In this document: positions 24,784-34,338 of the stretch, in pieces
How the letters are laid out: each line of letters begins with the position of its first letter
Position numbering within the stretch: the stretch's first letter is position 1
Origin: Streptomyces aidingensis
GTDB lineage: Bacteria > Actinomycetota > Actinomycetes > Streptomycetales > Streptomycetaceae
Assembly: GCF_900112355.1 (NCBI RefSeq)
Contig: NZ_FOLM01000009.1
Location: 124,001 to 188,000 of the forward strand
Direction: 5' to 3'
Length of the DNA: 64,000 bases
Translations under genes and position numbers: made by a program
The notes under the pieces: generated by a model
Told to the model about the DNA's origin: nothing
The model's database searches: none
What the model saw: the letters and a program-made list of their open reading frames with translations, nothing else

Positions 24784-25278
24784 ATGTCGTTTCTCCGCCG
24801 CCGCAGCCCGTCTCCCGCCGGACCGGACTTCGACGTCCTGGCCATGGACCCCGGGGACTGGCCGGGCATCCTGGGCGCGGGGGTGCTGCCCGGCCCGGAC
24901 GGCAGCTGCCAGGGCGTGGTGCTGCGGTACGACCTTTTCGGGGGCCGCGGACCGGCCATGGTGATCGGCAACCTGCCCCAGGGCTCGCCGGCCCGGGAGG
25001 TGGCCGAGGACGAGGTGCCGTTCGAGGTGACCCAGCTGCTGGCGGCGCTGGGCATGGACGAGGAGGTGCGGGCCACCGGCAGCGAGCAGCTCCCGGTGAT
25101 GCACGACGGCAACCTGCTGATCGTCCGCCGTGTCGTCTGCTCCGAAGGGCGGATCGCCTGTGTGCAGTTCGACCGCAGCGACGGTGTTCTGGTGACCATC
25201 GCCAGCTGGGACCGGCCGATCACCGAGGATCTCTACCGGCTGCTGAAGCCGCTGCCCGCCGAGATGTTCCAGCAGTGA
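24784..25278 (+). CDS. Conserved-looking protein of unknown function (164 residues)
   Basis: A soluble mixed alpha/beta protein with no recognised catalytic motif. It has regular beta strands such as GPAMVIGNLPQG and RIACVQFDRSDGVLVTIASW, and ends in LLKPLPAEMFQQ. Composition and codon bias are those of a real gene. It begins apparently without a leader and ends before a 19-bp stem hairpin shared with the convergent kinase gene. I do not recognise the family. Confidence 0.75.
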   Translation: MSFLRRRSPSPAGPDFDVLAMDPGDWPGILGAGVLPGPDGSCQGVVLRYDLFGGRGPAMVIGNLPQGSPAREVAEDEVPFEVTQLLAALGMDEEVRATGSEQLPVMHDGNLLIVRRVVCSEGRIACVQFDRSDGVLVTIASWDRPITEDLYRLLKPLPAEMFQQ

Positions 25279-25313
25279 ACCACCGTCCCGGCGGCCGGTG
25301 GCACGGTTCTCCT

Positions 25314-25354
25314 CCGTGGCGGCCCCGGCCCGGCACGGGCCGGGGCCGCCACGG
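25314..25354. terminator. Strong bidirectional hairpin
   Basis: A perfect 19-bp GC-rich stem (25314-25332 with 25336-25354) and a 3-nt loop lie between convergent genes and touch the stop codon of the minus-strand gene. Confidence 0.7.
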
Positions 25355-26479
25355 TCAGCGGGTTCCCACCGCGGCCCGTACCGCCCGGCGCGCCATGGCG
25401 CAGTCCTCGTGCAGCCGGCGCAGCAGCAGCCGCTGCTGCTCCCCGTAGGCCATGGCCCCGGGCCGTGGTTCGCCGTCCGCGCCCTGTGCCTCGGGCGCCC
25501 GCATGGCCCGCTGCACCGCCTGCTCGCAGAGCCGCATCTCCCGGGTCAGCACCAGCATCAGATTCACCAGGAAGCCGTCCCGGCTCTCCGGACCGGCGAG
25601 CTGCGCGGCCTGGCTGATCTGCCGCCGGGCGGCCGGCGCGTCCCCGAGCACCGCCCACAGCGTGGCCAGGTCGTAGCCGGGCAGATACCATCCGGCGGCG
25701 TCCCAGCTCACCAGCACCGGGCCGCCCGGGGCCAGCAGCACATTGGCCGGCACCGCGCCGCCGTGGCAGAACTGGCGCGGCAGTTCCCGCCGGCCCCTGG
25801 CGCACAGCCCGTGCAGCAGCGTCTGAAGGTCGCTCACATCCCGGTCGGTGAGCAGGCCCTGCCCGTGGTAGCGGGCGATCCGGGCCGGATAACCGATCGC
25901 CGGGGCGAAGGTCTCGGCCGGCGGCTGCCAGCGGTTGAGCCGGTGCACCGCGCCCAGCACGGCGCGCAGGTCGGGCGCGGCCGGCGGGGTCTCCGGGTGC
26001 CGCCGGGCCGCCGCGGGCCTGCCGGGCACATATTCCATGACCAGGGTGCCGGTGCCCGGATCGGCAGCGATCAGCCGGGGCGCACGGACCGGCGGACGGT
26101 GCCTGACGAAGGTCCGGTACATGGCTATTTCCTGGCGCATCCGCTCGGCCATCGCCGGATTGGGTGTCAGCAGGCACTTGGCGACCGCGGCGCGGCGGCC
26201 GATCGTACCGGCCAGCAGGACCGAGCGCAGGCCGTCCCGGAGCACCTGCGCCGGGGAGAACTCCGGGCAGAGCTCCCGGACCGCGGAGAGCGCGGCACGC
26301 AGCCGTGCCCCCCGGGTCCCGGACAGGTCGAGCCGGCCCCCGGCGGGTACCGGGCCGGGCCGGCGGGCGGCACGGCGCGCGCGCTCGCCATCGCCGGCCG
26401 GGTGGCCGCCGGGGACGGCGCCGGGTGGCGCGAGCAGCGGGCGGGTCCGGGGATACGGGGGGGAGGGAGCTGGATACAT
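25355..26479 (-). CDS. APH-fold phosphotransferase
   Basis: A 374-residue protein of the aminoglycoside phosphotransferase/kinase-like fold. It has AAVAKCLL (probable ATP-binding Lys), [10 protein letters not shown] hinge, [16 protein letters not shown] catalytic loop and [20 protein letters not shown] metal loop. In the catalytic loop the usual HxD is HGG, and the metal-loop DFE/DWE-like Asp is in SWDAAGW, so activity may be altered. The N-terminal 70 residues are Pro/Arg-rich. The ATG at 26479 is preferred over 26527. The substrate is unknown; it need not be an antibiotic. Confidence 0.7.
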   Translation of the reverse strand: MYPAPSPPYPRTRPLLAPPGAVPGGHPAGDGERARRAARRPGPVPAGGRLDLSGTRGARLRAALSAVRELCPEFSPAQVLRDGLRSVLLAGTIGRRAAVAKCLLTPNPAMAERMRQEIAMYRTFVRHRPPVRAPRLIAADPGTGTLVMEYVPGRPAAARRHPETPPAAPDLRAVLGAVHRLNRWQPPAETFAPAIGYPARIARYHGQGLLTDRDVSDLQTLLHGLCARGRRELPRQFCHGGAVPANVLLAPGGPVLVSWDAAGWYLPGYDLATLWAVLGDAPAARRQISQAAQLAGPESRDGFLVNLMLVLTREMRLCEQAVQRAMRAPEAQGADGEPRPGAMAYGEQQRLLLRRLHEDCAMARRAVRAAVGTR

Positions 26480-26634
26480 GTGCGGGCTTCGGTCCCTTCG
26501 TGCGCCGGACGATTCGCGGCAGCGCACCCGGTCCGGGGCCGGCGGAACGCCCTGGGGAAGCGTTCGCCGTGCCCCGGGCCGGGGTGGCGCGGTTCTACCC
26601 CAGCGCGGCCCGCGGGTGGCACACCATCTGGCGG

Positions 26635-26654
26635 ACCCTGGCGAACCCTGGCGA
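26635..26654. repeat. Tandem 10-bp repeat upstream of the NsdA-like gene
   Basis: ACCCTGGCGA occurs twice in direct succession, about 30 bp upstream of the putative -10 box of the next gene. It could be a binding site for a regulator with helical phasing. Confidence 0.45.
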
Positions 26655-26681
26655 ATGGCCCGGCGGGCACCGTCCGGGGGC

Positions 26682-26687
26682 TAGGGT
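26682..26687 (+). promoter_or_regulatory. -10 box of the NsdA-like regulator
   Basis: TAGGGT lies 30 nt before the GTG at 26718, giving a leader of about 24 nt. No strong -35 box is visible. Confidence 0.35.
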
Positions 26688-26717
26688 CAACTCAGCCGAG
26701 ATTCTGGGGGCTTGACA

Positions 26718-28214
26718 GTGAACAGGAAACCCAACAGCCGGCTGGCGGATCTCTTCGCCCTCGCCGGGTGGTCAAAGGGCGAGCTGGCCCGTCTGGTCAA
26801 CAGGCAGGCGGCGGCCCTCGGCCATCCCCAGCTCGCCACCGACACCTCCCGGGTACGGCGCTGGATCGAGCTGGGCGAGACCCCCCGCGATCCGGTGCCG
26901 GAGGTGCTGGCGACCCTGTTCACGGAGCGACTCGGCCGTGTCGTGACCATCGAGGATCTGGGGTTGCGCCGGCCAGGAGAGGCGGGAAGGCGCAAGGCGG
27001 CCACGGTGGCCGCCGGTCTTCCCTGGGATTCCCGGCGGACAGCCGCGGTCCTCACCGAATTCACGGGAATGGACCTCATGCTCAACCGACGCGGCATGGT
27101 GGGTGCGGGCGCCGCGCTCGCCGCAGGATCAGCACTCAGCGACGCCCTCTGGGACTGGCTGCGGACGTCTCCCGGCCCGGCACCGGGGGCCAACACGGAC
27201 ATCTCCGGCCTGGACCGCTACGAGGCCGCGCCGGTGGGATCGGAGGAGATCGACGCCCTGGAGCGCGCGGTGGAGATCTTCCGCGCCTGGGACGCCCAGC
27301 GCGGCGGCGGACTCCAGCGCAAGGCGGTGGTCGGACAGCTCAACGAGGTCGGCGGGATGCTCGCCTACCACCATCCGCCGCAGGTGCAGCGCAGGCTGTG
27401 GGGGGTGGCGGCCAATCTGGCGGTCCTGGCCGGCTGGATGTCGCACGACGTCGGCATGGAGCCGACCGCGCAGAAGTACTTCATCATCGCGGTGCACGCG
27501 GCCCGGGAGGGCGGCGACCGGCCGCGGGCGGGCGAGGCGCTGTCCCGGGCCGCCCGGCAGATGGTGCATCTGGGCCGGCCGAACGAGGCCGTCGACCTGA
27601 TGCAGCTCGCCAAGTCGGGGCTGGGCGAGGAGGCCCTGCCGCGCACCCGGGCCATGCTGTGGACGGTGGAGGCCTGGGCGCAGGCCGCCATGGGCCGGGG
27701 CCAGGCGATGCGGCGCACCCTGGGCGAGGCGGAGGAGCTGTTCGTCTCGGACCGGGGGGACGTGCCGCCGCCGAGCTGGATGCAGATGTTCGACGAGGCG
27801 GATCTGCACGGCATGCAGGCGCTGGCCTACCGCACCCTGGCCGAGCACGAGCCCGCGGCGGCCCGTACCGCCCAGCAGCACGCCCAGCAGGCGCTGGAGC
27901 TGCGCGGGCAGGGCCGCACCCGCTCGCTGATCTTCGATCACCTCTCGCTGGCCTCCGCCTGCTTCCTGGGCGACGACCCGGAACAGGCCGACAAGTACGC
28001 GCGACTGGCGCTGAACAGCATCGGCGACACCTCCTCGCACCGCACCTGGGACCGGCTGCGCGAGATGTACCGGCTCACCGGCGCCTACACGGGACACCGG
28101 CAGATCGACACCCTGCGCGAGGAGATCGAGCAGGCGCTGCCCGCCGCGCCCCGGGACGCCGGCGGGGGCGGCACCGTCAAGACCGTCGATCCCGGCCTGG
28201 TCCGGCCCGTCTGA
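26718..28214 (+). CDS. NsdA-like regulatory protein
   Basis: A 498-residue protein. The N-terminal ~75 residues are an HTH-like region (GWSKGELARLVNRQAAALGH, then TSRVRRWIELGETPRDPVP). Long helical, TPR-like sequence follows, with AVVGQLNEVGGMLAY, LAGWMSHDVGMEPTAQKYF and RQMVHLGRPNEAVDLM. These match the S. coelicolor NsdA group, which represses sporulation and antibiotic production; orthology of this copy is not established. Start: GTG at 26718, with GGGGG 7-8 nt upstream; a TTG six bases earlier is less likely. Confidence 0.75.
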   Translation: MNRKPNSRLADLFALAGWSKGELARLVNRQAAALGHPQLATDTSRVRRWIELGETPRDPVPEVLATLFTERLGRVVTIEDLGLRRPGEAGRRKAATVAAGLPWDSRRTAAVLTEFTGMDLMLNRRGMVGAGAALAAGSALSDALWDWLRTSPGPAPGANTDISGLDRYEAAPVGSEEIDALERAVEIFRAWDAQRGGGLQRKAVVGQLNEVGGMLAYHHPPQVQRRLWGVAANLAVLAGWMSHDVGMEPTAQKYFIIAVHAAREGGDRPRAGEALSRAARQMVHLGRPNEAVDLMQLAKSGLGEEALPRTRAMLWTVEAWAQAAMGRGQAMRRTLGEAEELFVSDRGDVPPPSWMQMFDEADLHGMQALAYRTLAEHEPAAARTAQQHAQQALELRGQGRTRSLIFDHLSLASACFLGDDPEQADKYARLALNSIGDTSSHRTWDRLREMYRLTGAYTGHRQIDTLREEIEQALPAAPRDAGGGGTVKTVDPGLVRPV

Positions 28215-28254
28215 TCGCGGCCCCGTCCGGGCGCCGCGGCCCGGGCCGGGCCGG

Positions 28255-29730
28255 TCAGGCGGTCACGCGGGCCACCAGCACGCAGGCGTCGTCCTGGCGC
28301 TCGCCCGGGGCGGCGGCGCAGGTTTCGCCGATCAGCCGCAGGGCCTCGGCCGCGCTGGGCGCGGCGGACAGGTCCCGGGCCAGTGCCAGCAGACGCGGCT
28401 CGCCGTCCCGGTCCGCCGGTCCGCCGCCGGGGAAGAGCCCGTCGGTGTGCAGCACCAGCACGTCGCCGGGGCGCAGCGCCTCCTCGTGCTCCCGGTAGGC
28501 GGCGCCGCTGACCGAGCCCAGCAGCGGGCCGGCCGGCCGCGGCAGCGCACGTCCGCCGCCGTCCCGGCACAGCACCGGTGCCGGGCTCCCGGCCTGGGCC
28601 CACGCCAGGGTCCCGGTCCCGGGCCGGTAGCGGCAGCACACGGCCGCGGCCAGCACCGGGTGGCTGCCGCCGTCCAGCAGCTCGCCGAGATGGGCCAGCG
28701 CCGTGCCCGGCGCGGCCCCGGTCAGCGCGATGCCGCGCAGCGCGCCCAGCGCCATGGCGGCGCCGGTGACCGCCGCGGGGCCGTGGCCGGAGAGATCGCC
28801 GGCGGTCAGCATCAGGCCCCCGCCGGGCAGGTCCAGCGCGTCGAACCACTTGCCGCCCGGCACCGCACCGGGACCGGCGGGCAGATAGCGGGCCGCCAGC
28901 TCCAGGCCGCCCGGCCCGCCGGGGCGGGCGGCGGTCTCCGGCAGTGCCAGCCAGGGGGCCGCCGACATCCGCTGGAGCTCGATCGCCAGCCGGTGGTCCG
29001 CCCGGTCCTCCTCCCGCGGCCCGGGCGGACCGCCGTTCACCTCTCCGGCCGCAACCGGGCCGTCCGGATCCGGGCCGCCGGCCGGCTGCGCGGGGGCCTC
29101 GCGCAACTGGCTGACGTCCCGCACCAGCGCCCACATGGCGATGGTGCCGCCGGCCTCGTCCAGCACCGGCTCCCCGGCGAACTGGAGAATCCGGCGGGTG
29201 CCGTCCGGCCGGAGGACGCGGAACTCGCAGCCGGCCGGCTGGCCGTCGACCAGACACCGGGTGACCGCCCCGGTCAGCGCCGGCTGGTCGTCCTCCACCA
29301 GGCAGGACGGCAGCTCGTCCAGGGTCAGCGGTCCCTCCTGGGCGGTGCGTCCGAACATGCCGAGCAGTTCGTCGGTCCAGGCCACCTCGTCGGTGAGCAG
29401 GCTCCACTCGGCGGTGCCCATCCGCCCGCCCAGCCGGGCGCGCCCGGCCGGCGCGGGCCGCCCCGGGGCCGGGACGCCGAGGCCGGCGAGCTGCTCCAGC
29501 CGGTCCCGGGCGTCGTCCAGCTGCCGCAGCGCCAGCTCCCACAGCGCCCGCCGCATCCGCTCCCCGCCCGCCGCGCCGGAGGAATTCGCGTCGCGCACGG
29601 CCTCGGCGGTCTGGCGCAGCCCACGGGTCCGCGCGATAAGGTCCTCAAGCGTCGCCCGGCGGGCGGCGTCGCCCGGCGGCTCCTTGGCCGGGCGCGGAAC
29701 GGAGTGCTGCGGGTGCTGGGAGGAGGGCAT
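28255..29730 (-). CDS. PAS-PP2C phosphatase (SpoIIE/RsbU type)
   Basis: A 491-residue protein: an N-terminal coiled segment (~25-90), a PAS-like domain (~110-225, with WSLLTDEVAWTDELLGMFGR), then a PP2C_SIG domain (~270-490). In the phosphatase domain the usual GGDW metal-binding Asp is Lys (PGGKWFDALDL), while AGDLSGHGPAAV, VLHTDGL and DDACVLVARV are kept. SpoIIE-type phosphatases remove phosphate from STAS anti-anti-sigma factors. The Lys substitution may change metal binding. Start: ATG at 29730, with GGGA upstream and a GTG one codon earlier. It is divergent from the HEAT-repeat gene. Confidence 0.8.
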   Translation of the reverse strand: MPSSQHPQHSVPRPAKEPPGDAARRATLEDLIARTRGLRQTAEAVRDANSSGAAGGERMRRALWELALRQLDDARDRLEQLAGLGVPAPGRPAPAGRARLGGRMGTAEWSLLTDEVAWTDELLGMFGRTAQEGPLTLDELPSCLVEDDQPALTGAVTRCLVDGQPAGCEFRVLRPDGTRRILQFAGEPVLDEAGGTIAMWALVRDVSQLREAPAQPAGGPDPDGPVAAGEVNGGPPGPREEDRADHRLAIELQRMSAAPWLALPETAARPGGPGGLELAARYLPAGPGAVPGGKWFDALDLPGGGLMLTAGDLSGHGPAAVTGAAMALGALRGIALTGAAPGTALAHLGELLDGGSHPVLAAAVCCRYRPGTGTLAWAQAGSPAPVLCRDGGGRALPRPAGPLLGSVSGAAYREHEEALRPGDVLVLHTDGLFPGGGPADRDGEPRLLALARDLSAAPSAAEALRLIGETCAAAPGERQDDACVLVARVTA

Positions 29731-29972
29731 CACGATTCCCGATGCGAAGCTGGCCGGGGCCGTGCGGAGCCCGGCGCGGACGAGAACCGACTCTGGCACA
29801 GCGCGCCCGGGACCGTAAGGGTTTTGGCCGCTCAGTGGCCCTGTCGTGATCAACGGCCGCCGCCGGCGGGCGTGGCCGGCGAGGCCGCCGGAGCCGCCGT
29901 GCCGACCGCCCGCCCGGTGCGCCGACGGAAATCCCGTTGCCAGCGCAACCCCTTCCCCGGATGCTGACTCAT

Positions 29973-31448
29973 ATGTTCGCCAGTCCAGTCGAAACAGACA
30001 TAGCGCCCAGCGGGTCCCTGCTCGGGCTGCTCCAGCGCGGGCGGGGGGACGGCGCGCTGCACGCGCTCGCCGCCCCGCGCCCGGAGGCGGTGGCCGCCGT
30101 GGAGCACTGTGTGCTCAACGACCCCCGGCGGGACTGGCAGGTGGAACACCGCTCGCTCTACTACGCCCGGCTGTACGCGGAGCTGGGCGCGGACCTGACC
30201 GCGATCGCCGGCCATCTCGGGCACCCGGAGGACGCCGCCGCGGGTGATCCGCTCACCGGCGAGGGCGTCCCGGAGGAACGCACCGGCCTGGCCCTGTCCG
30301 TCCTCGGCCATCTGGTGTCCTACGGCGACACCCGCGCGCTGGACCTGCTGCGCCGCTACGCGCTGCGCGGCGCCAACTGGCGCTGGGCCCTGGACGAACT
30401 GGCGGTCCGGGACGACGACCGCGGACTGCGCGCGCTCGGCCCCGGAATCCTGGAGCGGTTCCCGGCCACCGAGGAGGGCGAGGCGGCGCTCGGCGCCGCC
30501 GCCCGCGACGCCTTCGAGCCCCGCCCCTGGCGGATCTGGGCCGAGGACCGCAACCGTCCCGCGCAGGCCGCCCGGGTACGGCGCGCCCTGGAGAGCGGCG
30601 CCTTCGACCGCTGGCGCCGGCAGCTGCGCCCGCCGCGCCCGCAGCCGGGCTGGAGCGTGGCCTCGGTGCTCGGGTGGGTGGCCGAGGGGCAGCTGCTCGA
30701 CCCGCCGCAGTGGCGCGAGGCCCCGGCCGCGCGATGTCTGGCCGCGGTCGCCGGACCGGGGGACCGCCCGGCGCTGCTCACCGCGGCCGGCCGGGCCGAG
30801 CCCGCGGTGCGCGCCGCGGCCCTGCGCCATCTGGCGGAACGGGAGGATCCCGCGGCACTGGATCTGATCGAGGCGGCCGGCGCGGACCCGCGCCGGGAAC
30901 TGGCCGAGGCGGCCGGACGCGCGCTGTCGCGGATGTCCGGGCCGCAGGCCCTGGAACGGGCCCGCGGCTGGGCCTGCCGGGAGGACGAACTCGGCGCCGC
31001 CGCCGCGGCGCTGCTGGCCGTGCGCGGCGGCGCGGCCGACGGCGGGCTGGTGCTTCAGGCGCTGCGCCGCACGGTGCGCGCCCAGGGGCCGGACGGCGAT
31101 CCGGGCGCCCTGTGGCCGCTGGTGGACGGTGCCGGCCGGCTCGGCCTGGCGGCTGCCGCGCCGGTGCTGCGCCACGTCTACCGGGAGACCGTCTCCTCCC
31201 AGCTGCGGGGGCGGACGGCGGTGGCGCTGGCCGCCACCGACCCCTCCTTCGCGGCGGGTTTCGCGGTGGAATGCCTGTGGGACTGCGAGGAGGACACCCG
31301 CGCCGTGGGTGCCCGCCATGCCACCACCGGGGACGCCCGGGTGGTGGAGCGGCTGCGCAGCCTGGCCGCGGACCCGGCCGAGGAGGCCGGGGTGCAGACG
31401 GCGGTGCGGGGCCGCCTGCACGAACCCCCGCGTCCCCCCGCTTCCTGA
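29973..31448 (+). CDS. HEAT-repeat-like protein of unknown function
   Basis: A 491-residue helical protein of HEAT-like repeats (for example AVRAAALRHLAEREDPAALD, DARVVERLRSLAADPAEEAG), with a conserved-looking start containing LGLLQRGRGDGALHAL and a DWQVEHRSLYYARLY motif. Streptomycetes have orthologues of this kind; HEAT folds usually act as binding scaffolds. I chose the ATG at 29973 (MFASPVETDIAPSG); an ATG four codons earlier is possible. There is no membrane segment. The gene stands alone. Confidence 0.75.
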   Translation: MFASPVETDIAPSGSLLGLLQRGRGDGALHALAAPRPEAVAAVEHCVLNDPRRDWQVEHRSLYYARLYAELGADLTAIAGHLGHPEDAAAGDPLTGEGVPEERTGLALSVLGHLVSYGDTRALDLLRRYALRGANWRWALDELAVRDDDRGLRALGPGILERFPATEEGEAALGAAARDAFEPRPWRIWAEDRNRPAQAARVRRALESGAFDRWRRQLRPPRPQPGWSVASVLGWVAEGQLLDPPQWREAPAARCLAAVAGPGDRPALLTAAGRAEPAVRAAALRHLAEREDPAALDLIEAAGADPRRELAEAAGRALSRMSGPQALERARGWACREDELGAAAAALLAVRGGAADGGLVLQALRRTVRAQGPDGDPGALWPLVDGAGRLGLAAAAPVLRHVYRETVSSQLRGRTAVALAATDPSFAAGFAVECLWDCEEDTRAVGARHATTGDARVVERLRSLAADPAEEAGVQTAVRGRLHEPPRPPAS

Positions 31449-31735
31449 ACCGTCCGCGGCCGGTGCGCCGCCCCGCCCGTTGCGCTGCCCGACGCGCAGT
31501 CCGGCGGAGCCGTGCCCGTGGTGCCCGGGCGGTCCCGGCATCGGCGGTCCCGCGGCGGCGGGAGTCCCGTGGGTGACCGGAGAATGGCCGAAAAGCGCTC
31601 AACCGACTTCCGTATCGATCGCATATACCCGGCGTGTGCGCCCGGCTACGCCGGAGGCGACTTGCTCATGACACGTTTCCCGGGCGGCCACGCGGATGTG
31701 GCGCCCCGAACGCCCTGGGCGGCGACAACCCGGGT
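31449..31735. other. Intergenic region before the glycosyltransferase operon
   Basis: 287 bp with a locally lower G+C stretch (about 31580-31680). TATACC at 31624-31629 is a weak -10 candidate. No supported gene; the overlapping frames are shadows. Confidence 0.35.
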
Positions 31736-32899
31736 ATGCGAGTCGCCATCGTCACCGAGTCCTATCCGCCGGACGTCAACGGGGTCGCGCACTGCGCCCT
31801 GCAGACGGCCCTCCACCTGTCCAGACGCGGTCACGATCCGCTGGTGATCGCCCCGGCCCCGGCCGGGACCCCCGCGCACGATCCCGCCACCCGGCCGCCG
31901 GCCGGGCCGGCGGACGATCTGCCCGCACCGGTGGTCCGGATTCCCGCCCTGCCGCTGCCCGGCTACCGGCAGGTGCGGGTGGCGCTGCCCAGCCGGCGGC
32001 TGGCCGCCGCGATCACCGCCCACCACCCGGACGTGGTGCACCTGGCCAGCCCGTTCGTGCTCGGGGTGCGGGGCATGGCGGTGGCCGCCCGGCTGGGGGT
32101 GCCCGCCGTGGCCGTCTACCAGACCGACCTGGCCGGCTATGCGCGCACCTATCTGGGCGCCGGGGCGGGCGCCGCATGGCGCCGCATCCGGGCCGTGCAC
32201 GCCGCCGCCGATCTGACCCTGGCGCCGTCCACCGCCTCCCTGCGCGAGCTGACCGAGCACGGCATTCCCCGGGTCCGGCTGTGGCGCCGCGGGGTGGACA
32301 CCGCCCGCTTCCGTCCGGAGCTGCGCGACGAGGCGCTGCGCGCCGGGCTCGCCCCCGAGGGGGAACTGCTGGTCGGCTACGTGGGGCGGCTCGCGCCGGA
32401 GAAGCATGTCGAGCTGCTTGCCGAGACCGCCGCCCTGCCCGGGGTCCGGGTGGTGGTCGTCGGCGACGGCCCCAGCGAGGGCGCGCTCCGCGCGGCCCTG
32501 CCCGGGGCCCGGTTCCTGGGCCGCCGCACCGGAGCGGACCTGGCGCGGATCTACGCCTCGCTGGACGTCTTCGCGCACACCGGGCCGTTCGAGACCTTCT
32601 GCCAGACCGTGCAGGAGGCCCAGGCCGCCGGGGTGGCGGTGATCGCCCCGGCGGCGGGCGGCCCGCTGGACCTGATCGACCACGGCCGCACCGGCCTGCT
32701 GGTGCCCGCGCTGGACGGCGGCGCCCTGCGGGACGCGGTGGCCGGGCTGCGCGGCGACGCGGCGCGCCGGGCGGCACTGGCCGGGGCCGGCCGCGCCGCG
32801 GTCCGCGACCGTACCTGGGAGGCGGTCGGCGACCAGTTGCTGGACCACTACGCCGAGGTGGTCCGCACCCGCGCCGCCGGAACGGCGGTCGCCCGGTGA
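31736..32899 (+). CDS. GT4-family glycosyltransferase (mannosyltransferase-like)
   Basis: A 387-residue GT-B glycosyltransferase. The N-terminal Rossmann domain has VAIVTESYPPDVNGVAHCA, and the C-terminal GT4 domain has VGYVGRLAPEKHVELL and the E-x7-E region FETFCQTVQEAQAAGVAVIA. It resembles actinobacterial GDP-mannose-dependent enzymes of the MgtA/PimB kind, so mannosylation of a lipid or polysaccharide is the best guess. It is the first gene of an overlapping operon: its TGA shares bases with the GTG of the next glycosyltransferase (GTGA at 32896-32899). Confidence 0.8.
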   Translation: MRVAIVTESYPPDVNGVAHCALQTALHLSRRGHDPLVIAPAPAGTPAHDPATRPPAGPADDLPAPVVRIPALPLPGYRQVRVALPSRRLAAAITAHHPDVVHLASPFVLGVRGMAVAARLGVPAVAVYQTDLAGYARTYLGAGAGAAWRRIRAVHAAADLTLAPSTASLRELTEHGIPRVRLWRRGVDTARFRPELRDEALRAGLAPEGELLVGYVGRLAPEKHVELLAETAALPGVRVVVVGDGPSEGALRAALPGARFLGRRTGADLARIYASLDVFAHTGPFETFCQTVQEAQAAGVAVIAPAAGGPLDLIDHGRTGLLVPALDGGALRDAVAGLRGDAARRAALAGAGRAAVRDRTWEAVGDQLLDHYAEVVRTRAAGTAVAR

Positions 32900-34338
32900 A
32901 CGACCCCATGACCACCGCCGCAGCCGCCACGCCCCCGTCCCCCGGGCCCGCCCCCGCCTCCGGCCCCGCCCCCGCCCCGGCTTCCGGAGGGCTGCGCATC
33001 GTCCGGATCGCCAACTTCGTCGCCCCCGCCTCCGGCGGCCTGCGCACCGCGCTCCGCGAGCTCGGCGCCGGCTATCTGGCCGCCGGCCACGAACCGGTGC
33101 TGATCGTGCCCGGCCCCTCCCACGACGACCGGCGCACCGCCCAGGGCCGGGTGATCACCCTGCCCGGGCCGGTGGTTCCCGGCAGCGGCGGCTACCGGGT
33201 GCTCACCGGCCGCCGCCGGCTGGCCGCGCTGCTGGAGTCGCTCGCCCCCGACCGGCTGGAGGTCTCCGACCGCACCACCCTGCGCTGGACCGGGGAATGG
33301 GCCCGCCACCACCGCATCCCGGCGGTGATGGTCTCGCACGAGAGCGTGGACGGGGTGCTGGACGCCTGGGGACTGCCGGCCGGACTCACCCGGCCCGCCG
33401 CCGACCGGCTCAACCGCCGCACCGCCTACGCCTACACCCGGGTGGTGTGCACCACCGAGTGGGCGGCCCGGGAGTTCGCCCGGGTCGGCGCCCGCAACGT
33501 CGTGCGCGCCCCGCTCGGTGTGGACCTGGAGCGCTGCCATCCCAAGCTGTACGACGCGGTGCTGCGCCGTGAGCTGGCCGGCGAGGCCCCGGTGATGCTG
33601 GCCCTGTGCTCCCGGCTGCACCCGGAGAAGCGCCCGGACCTCGCGCTGGACGCGCTGGCCGCGCTCCGCGACCGCGGGGCGGACGCGGTGCTGGTGGTGG
33701 CCGGGGACGGGCCGCTGAGCGGCCGGCTGCGCCGCCGGGCCGCGGAGCGCCGCCTGCCGGTCCGCTTCACCGGGTACATCGGCGACCCGGCGAAGCTGGC
33801 CGCGCTCCAGGCCTGCGCGGACGTGGTGCTGGCCCCGGGCCCGGCCGAGACCTTCGGGCTGGCCGCCCTGGAGGCGCTGGCCTGCGGCACCCCCGTGGTC
33901 GCCAGCAGCCGCTCGGCCGTGCCGGAACTGCTGGGCGACGCCGGCGCGGTGGCCGACTCCACCGGCGTCTCCTACGCGGACGGCGTGCAGCTGCTGCTGG
34001 AGCGGCCGGCCGCGGCGCGGCGCGCCGCCGCCCGCGAGCGCGCCGAGCGCTACCCATGGCGGGCGGCGGTGGACGCCTTCCTCACCGCCCACGACGCCCT
34101 CCCCGCCGGTACCCGCGGGGCCGTGCCGGCCGGTGCCGCCGCCCGGGCGGCCACCGGGCCCCGCTCCGGCCCGGCCGCCGAGGGCGCGGCGCCCGCCCCG
34201 CTGCCCACCGGACCGCCGGTCCCGGCCGAGGGCCCGGCGGCGCGCCGGCCCGCCGGACCGGAACGGCCTCCCGCCCGCCCCGCCCGCCGCGCCGAGCGGC
34301 AGGACCGCCCCACGTCCGCTTCCGGCGGTCACCGGTGA
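32896..34338 (+). CDS. Second GT4-family glycosyltransferase with a disordered tail
   Basis: A 480-residue protein. A Pro/Ala-rich lead (~1-35) precedes a GT-B enzyme with [40 protein letters not shown] and [20 protein letters not shown] (E-x7-E). The last ~75 residues are Pro/Ala/Arg-rich and disordered. It starts at the GTG overlapping the previous stop and ends by overlapping the next gene, so the three are translated as a unit. Acceptor and donor are unknown; the GDP-mannose type is likely from resemblance. Confidence 0.8.
   Translation: MNDPMTTAAAATPPSPGPAPASGPAPAPASGGLRIVRIANFVAPASGGLRTALRELGAGYLAAGHEPVLIVPGPSHDDRRTAQGRVITLPGPVVPGSGGYRVLTGRRRLAALLESLAPDRLEVSDRTTLRWTGEWARHHRIPAVMVSHESVDGVLDAWGLPAGLTRPAADRLNRRTAYAYTRVVCTTEWAAREFARVGARNVVRAPLGVDLERCHPKLYDAVLRRELAGEAPVMLALCSRLHPEKRPDLALDALAALRDRGADAVLVVAGDGPLSGRLRRRAAERRLPVRFTGYIGDPAKLAALQACADVVLAPGPAETFGLAALEALACGTPVVASSRSAVPELLGDAGAVADSTGVSYADGVQLLLERPAAARRAAARERAERYPWRAAVDAFLTAHDALPAGTRGAVPAGAAARAATGPRSGPAAEGAAPAPLPTGPPVPAEGPAARRPAGPERPPARPARRAERQDRPTSASGGHR

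Noticed and set aside
25355-26479. Antibiotic-resistance aminoglycoside phosphotransferase
   Set aside because: Only the general APH fold is visible, and the catalytic HxD is not canonical. The surroundings are chromosomal housekeeping genes, so a resistance role is unsupported.
26712-26717. TTGACA just before the NsdA-like start as a -35 box
   Set aside because: A perfect hexamer, but no -10 box lies 16-19 bp downstream, and the hexamer overlaps the ribosome binding site and start of a gene already explained.
25298-28498. 1066-codon open frame on the plus strand
   Set aside because: Its product has Arg/Pro/Gly-rich composition. The phosphotransferase on the minus strand and the NsdA-like gene in another frame have clear motifs over the same DNA.
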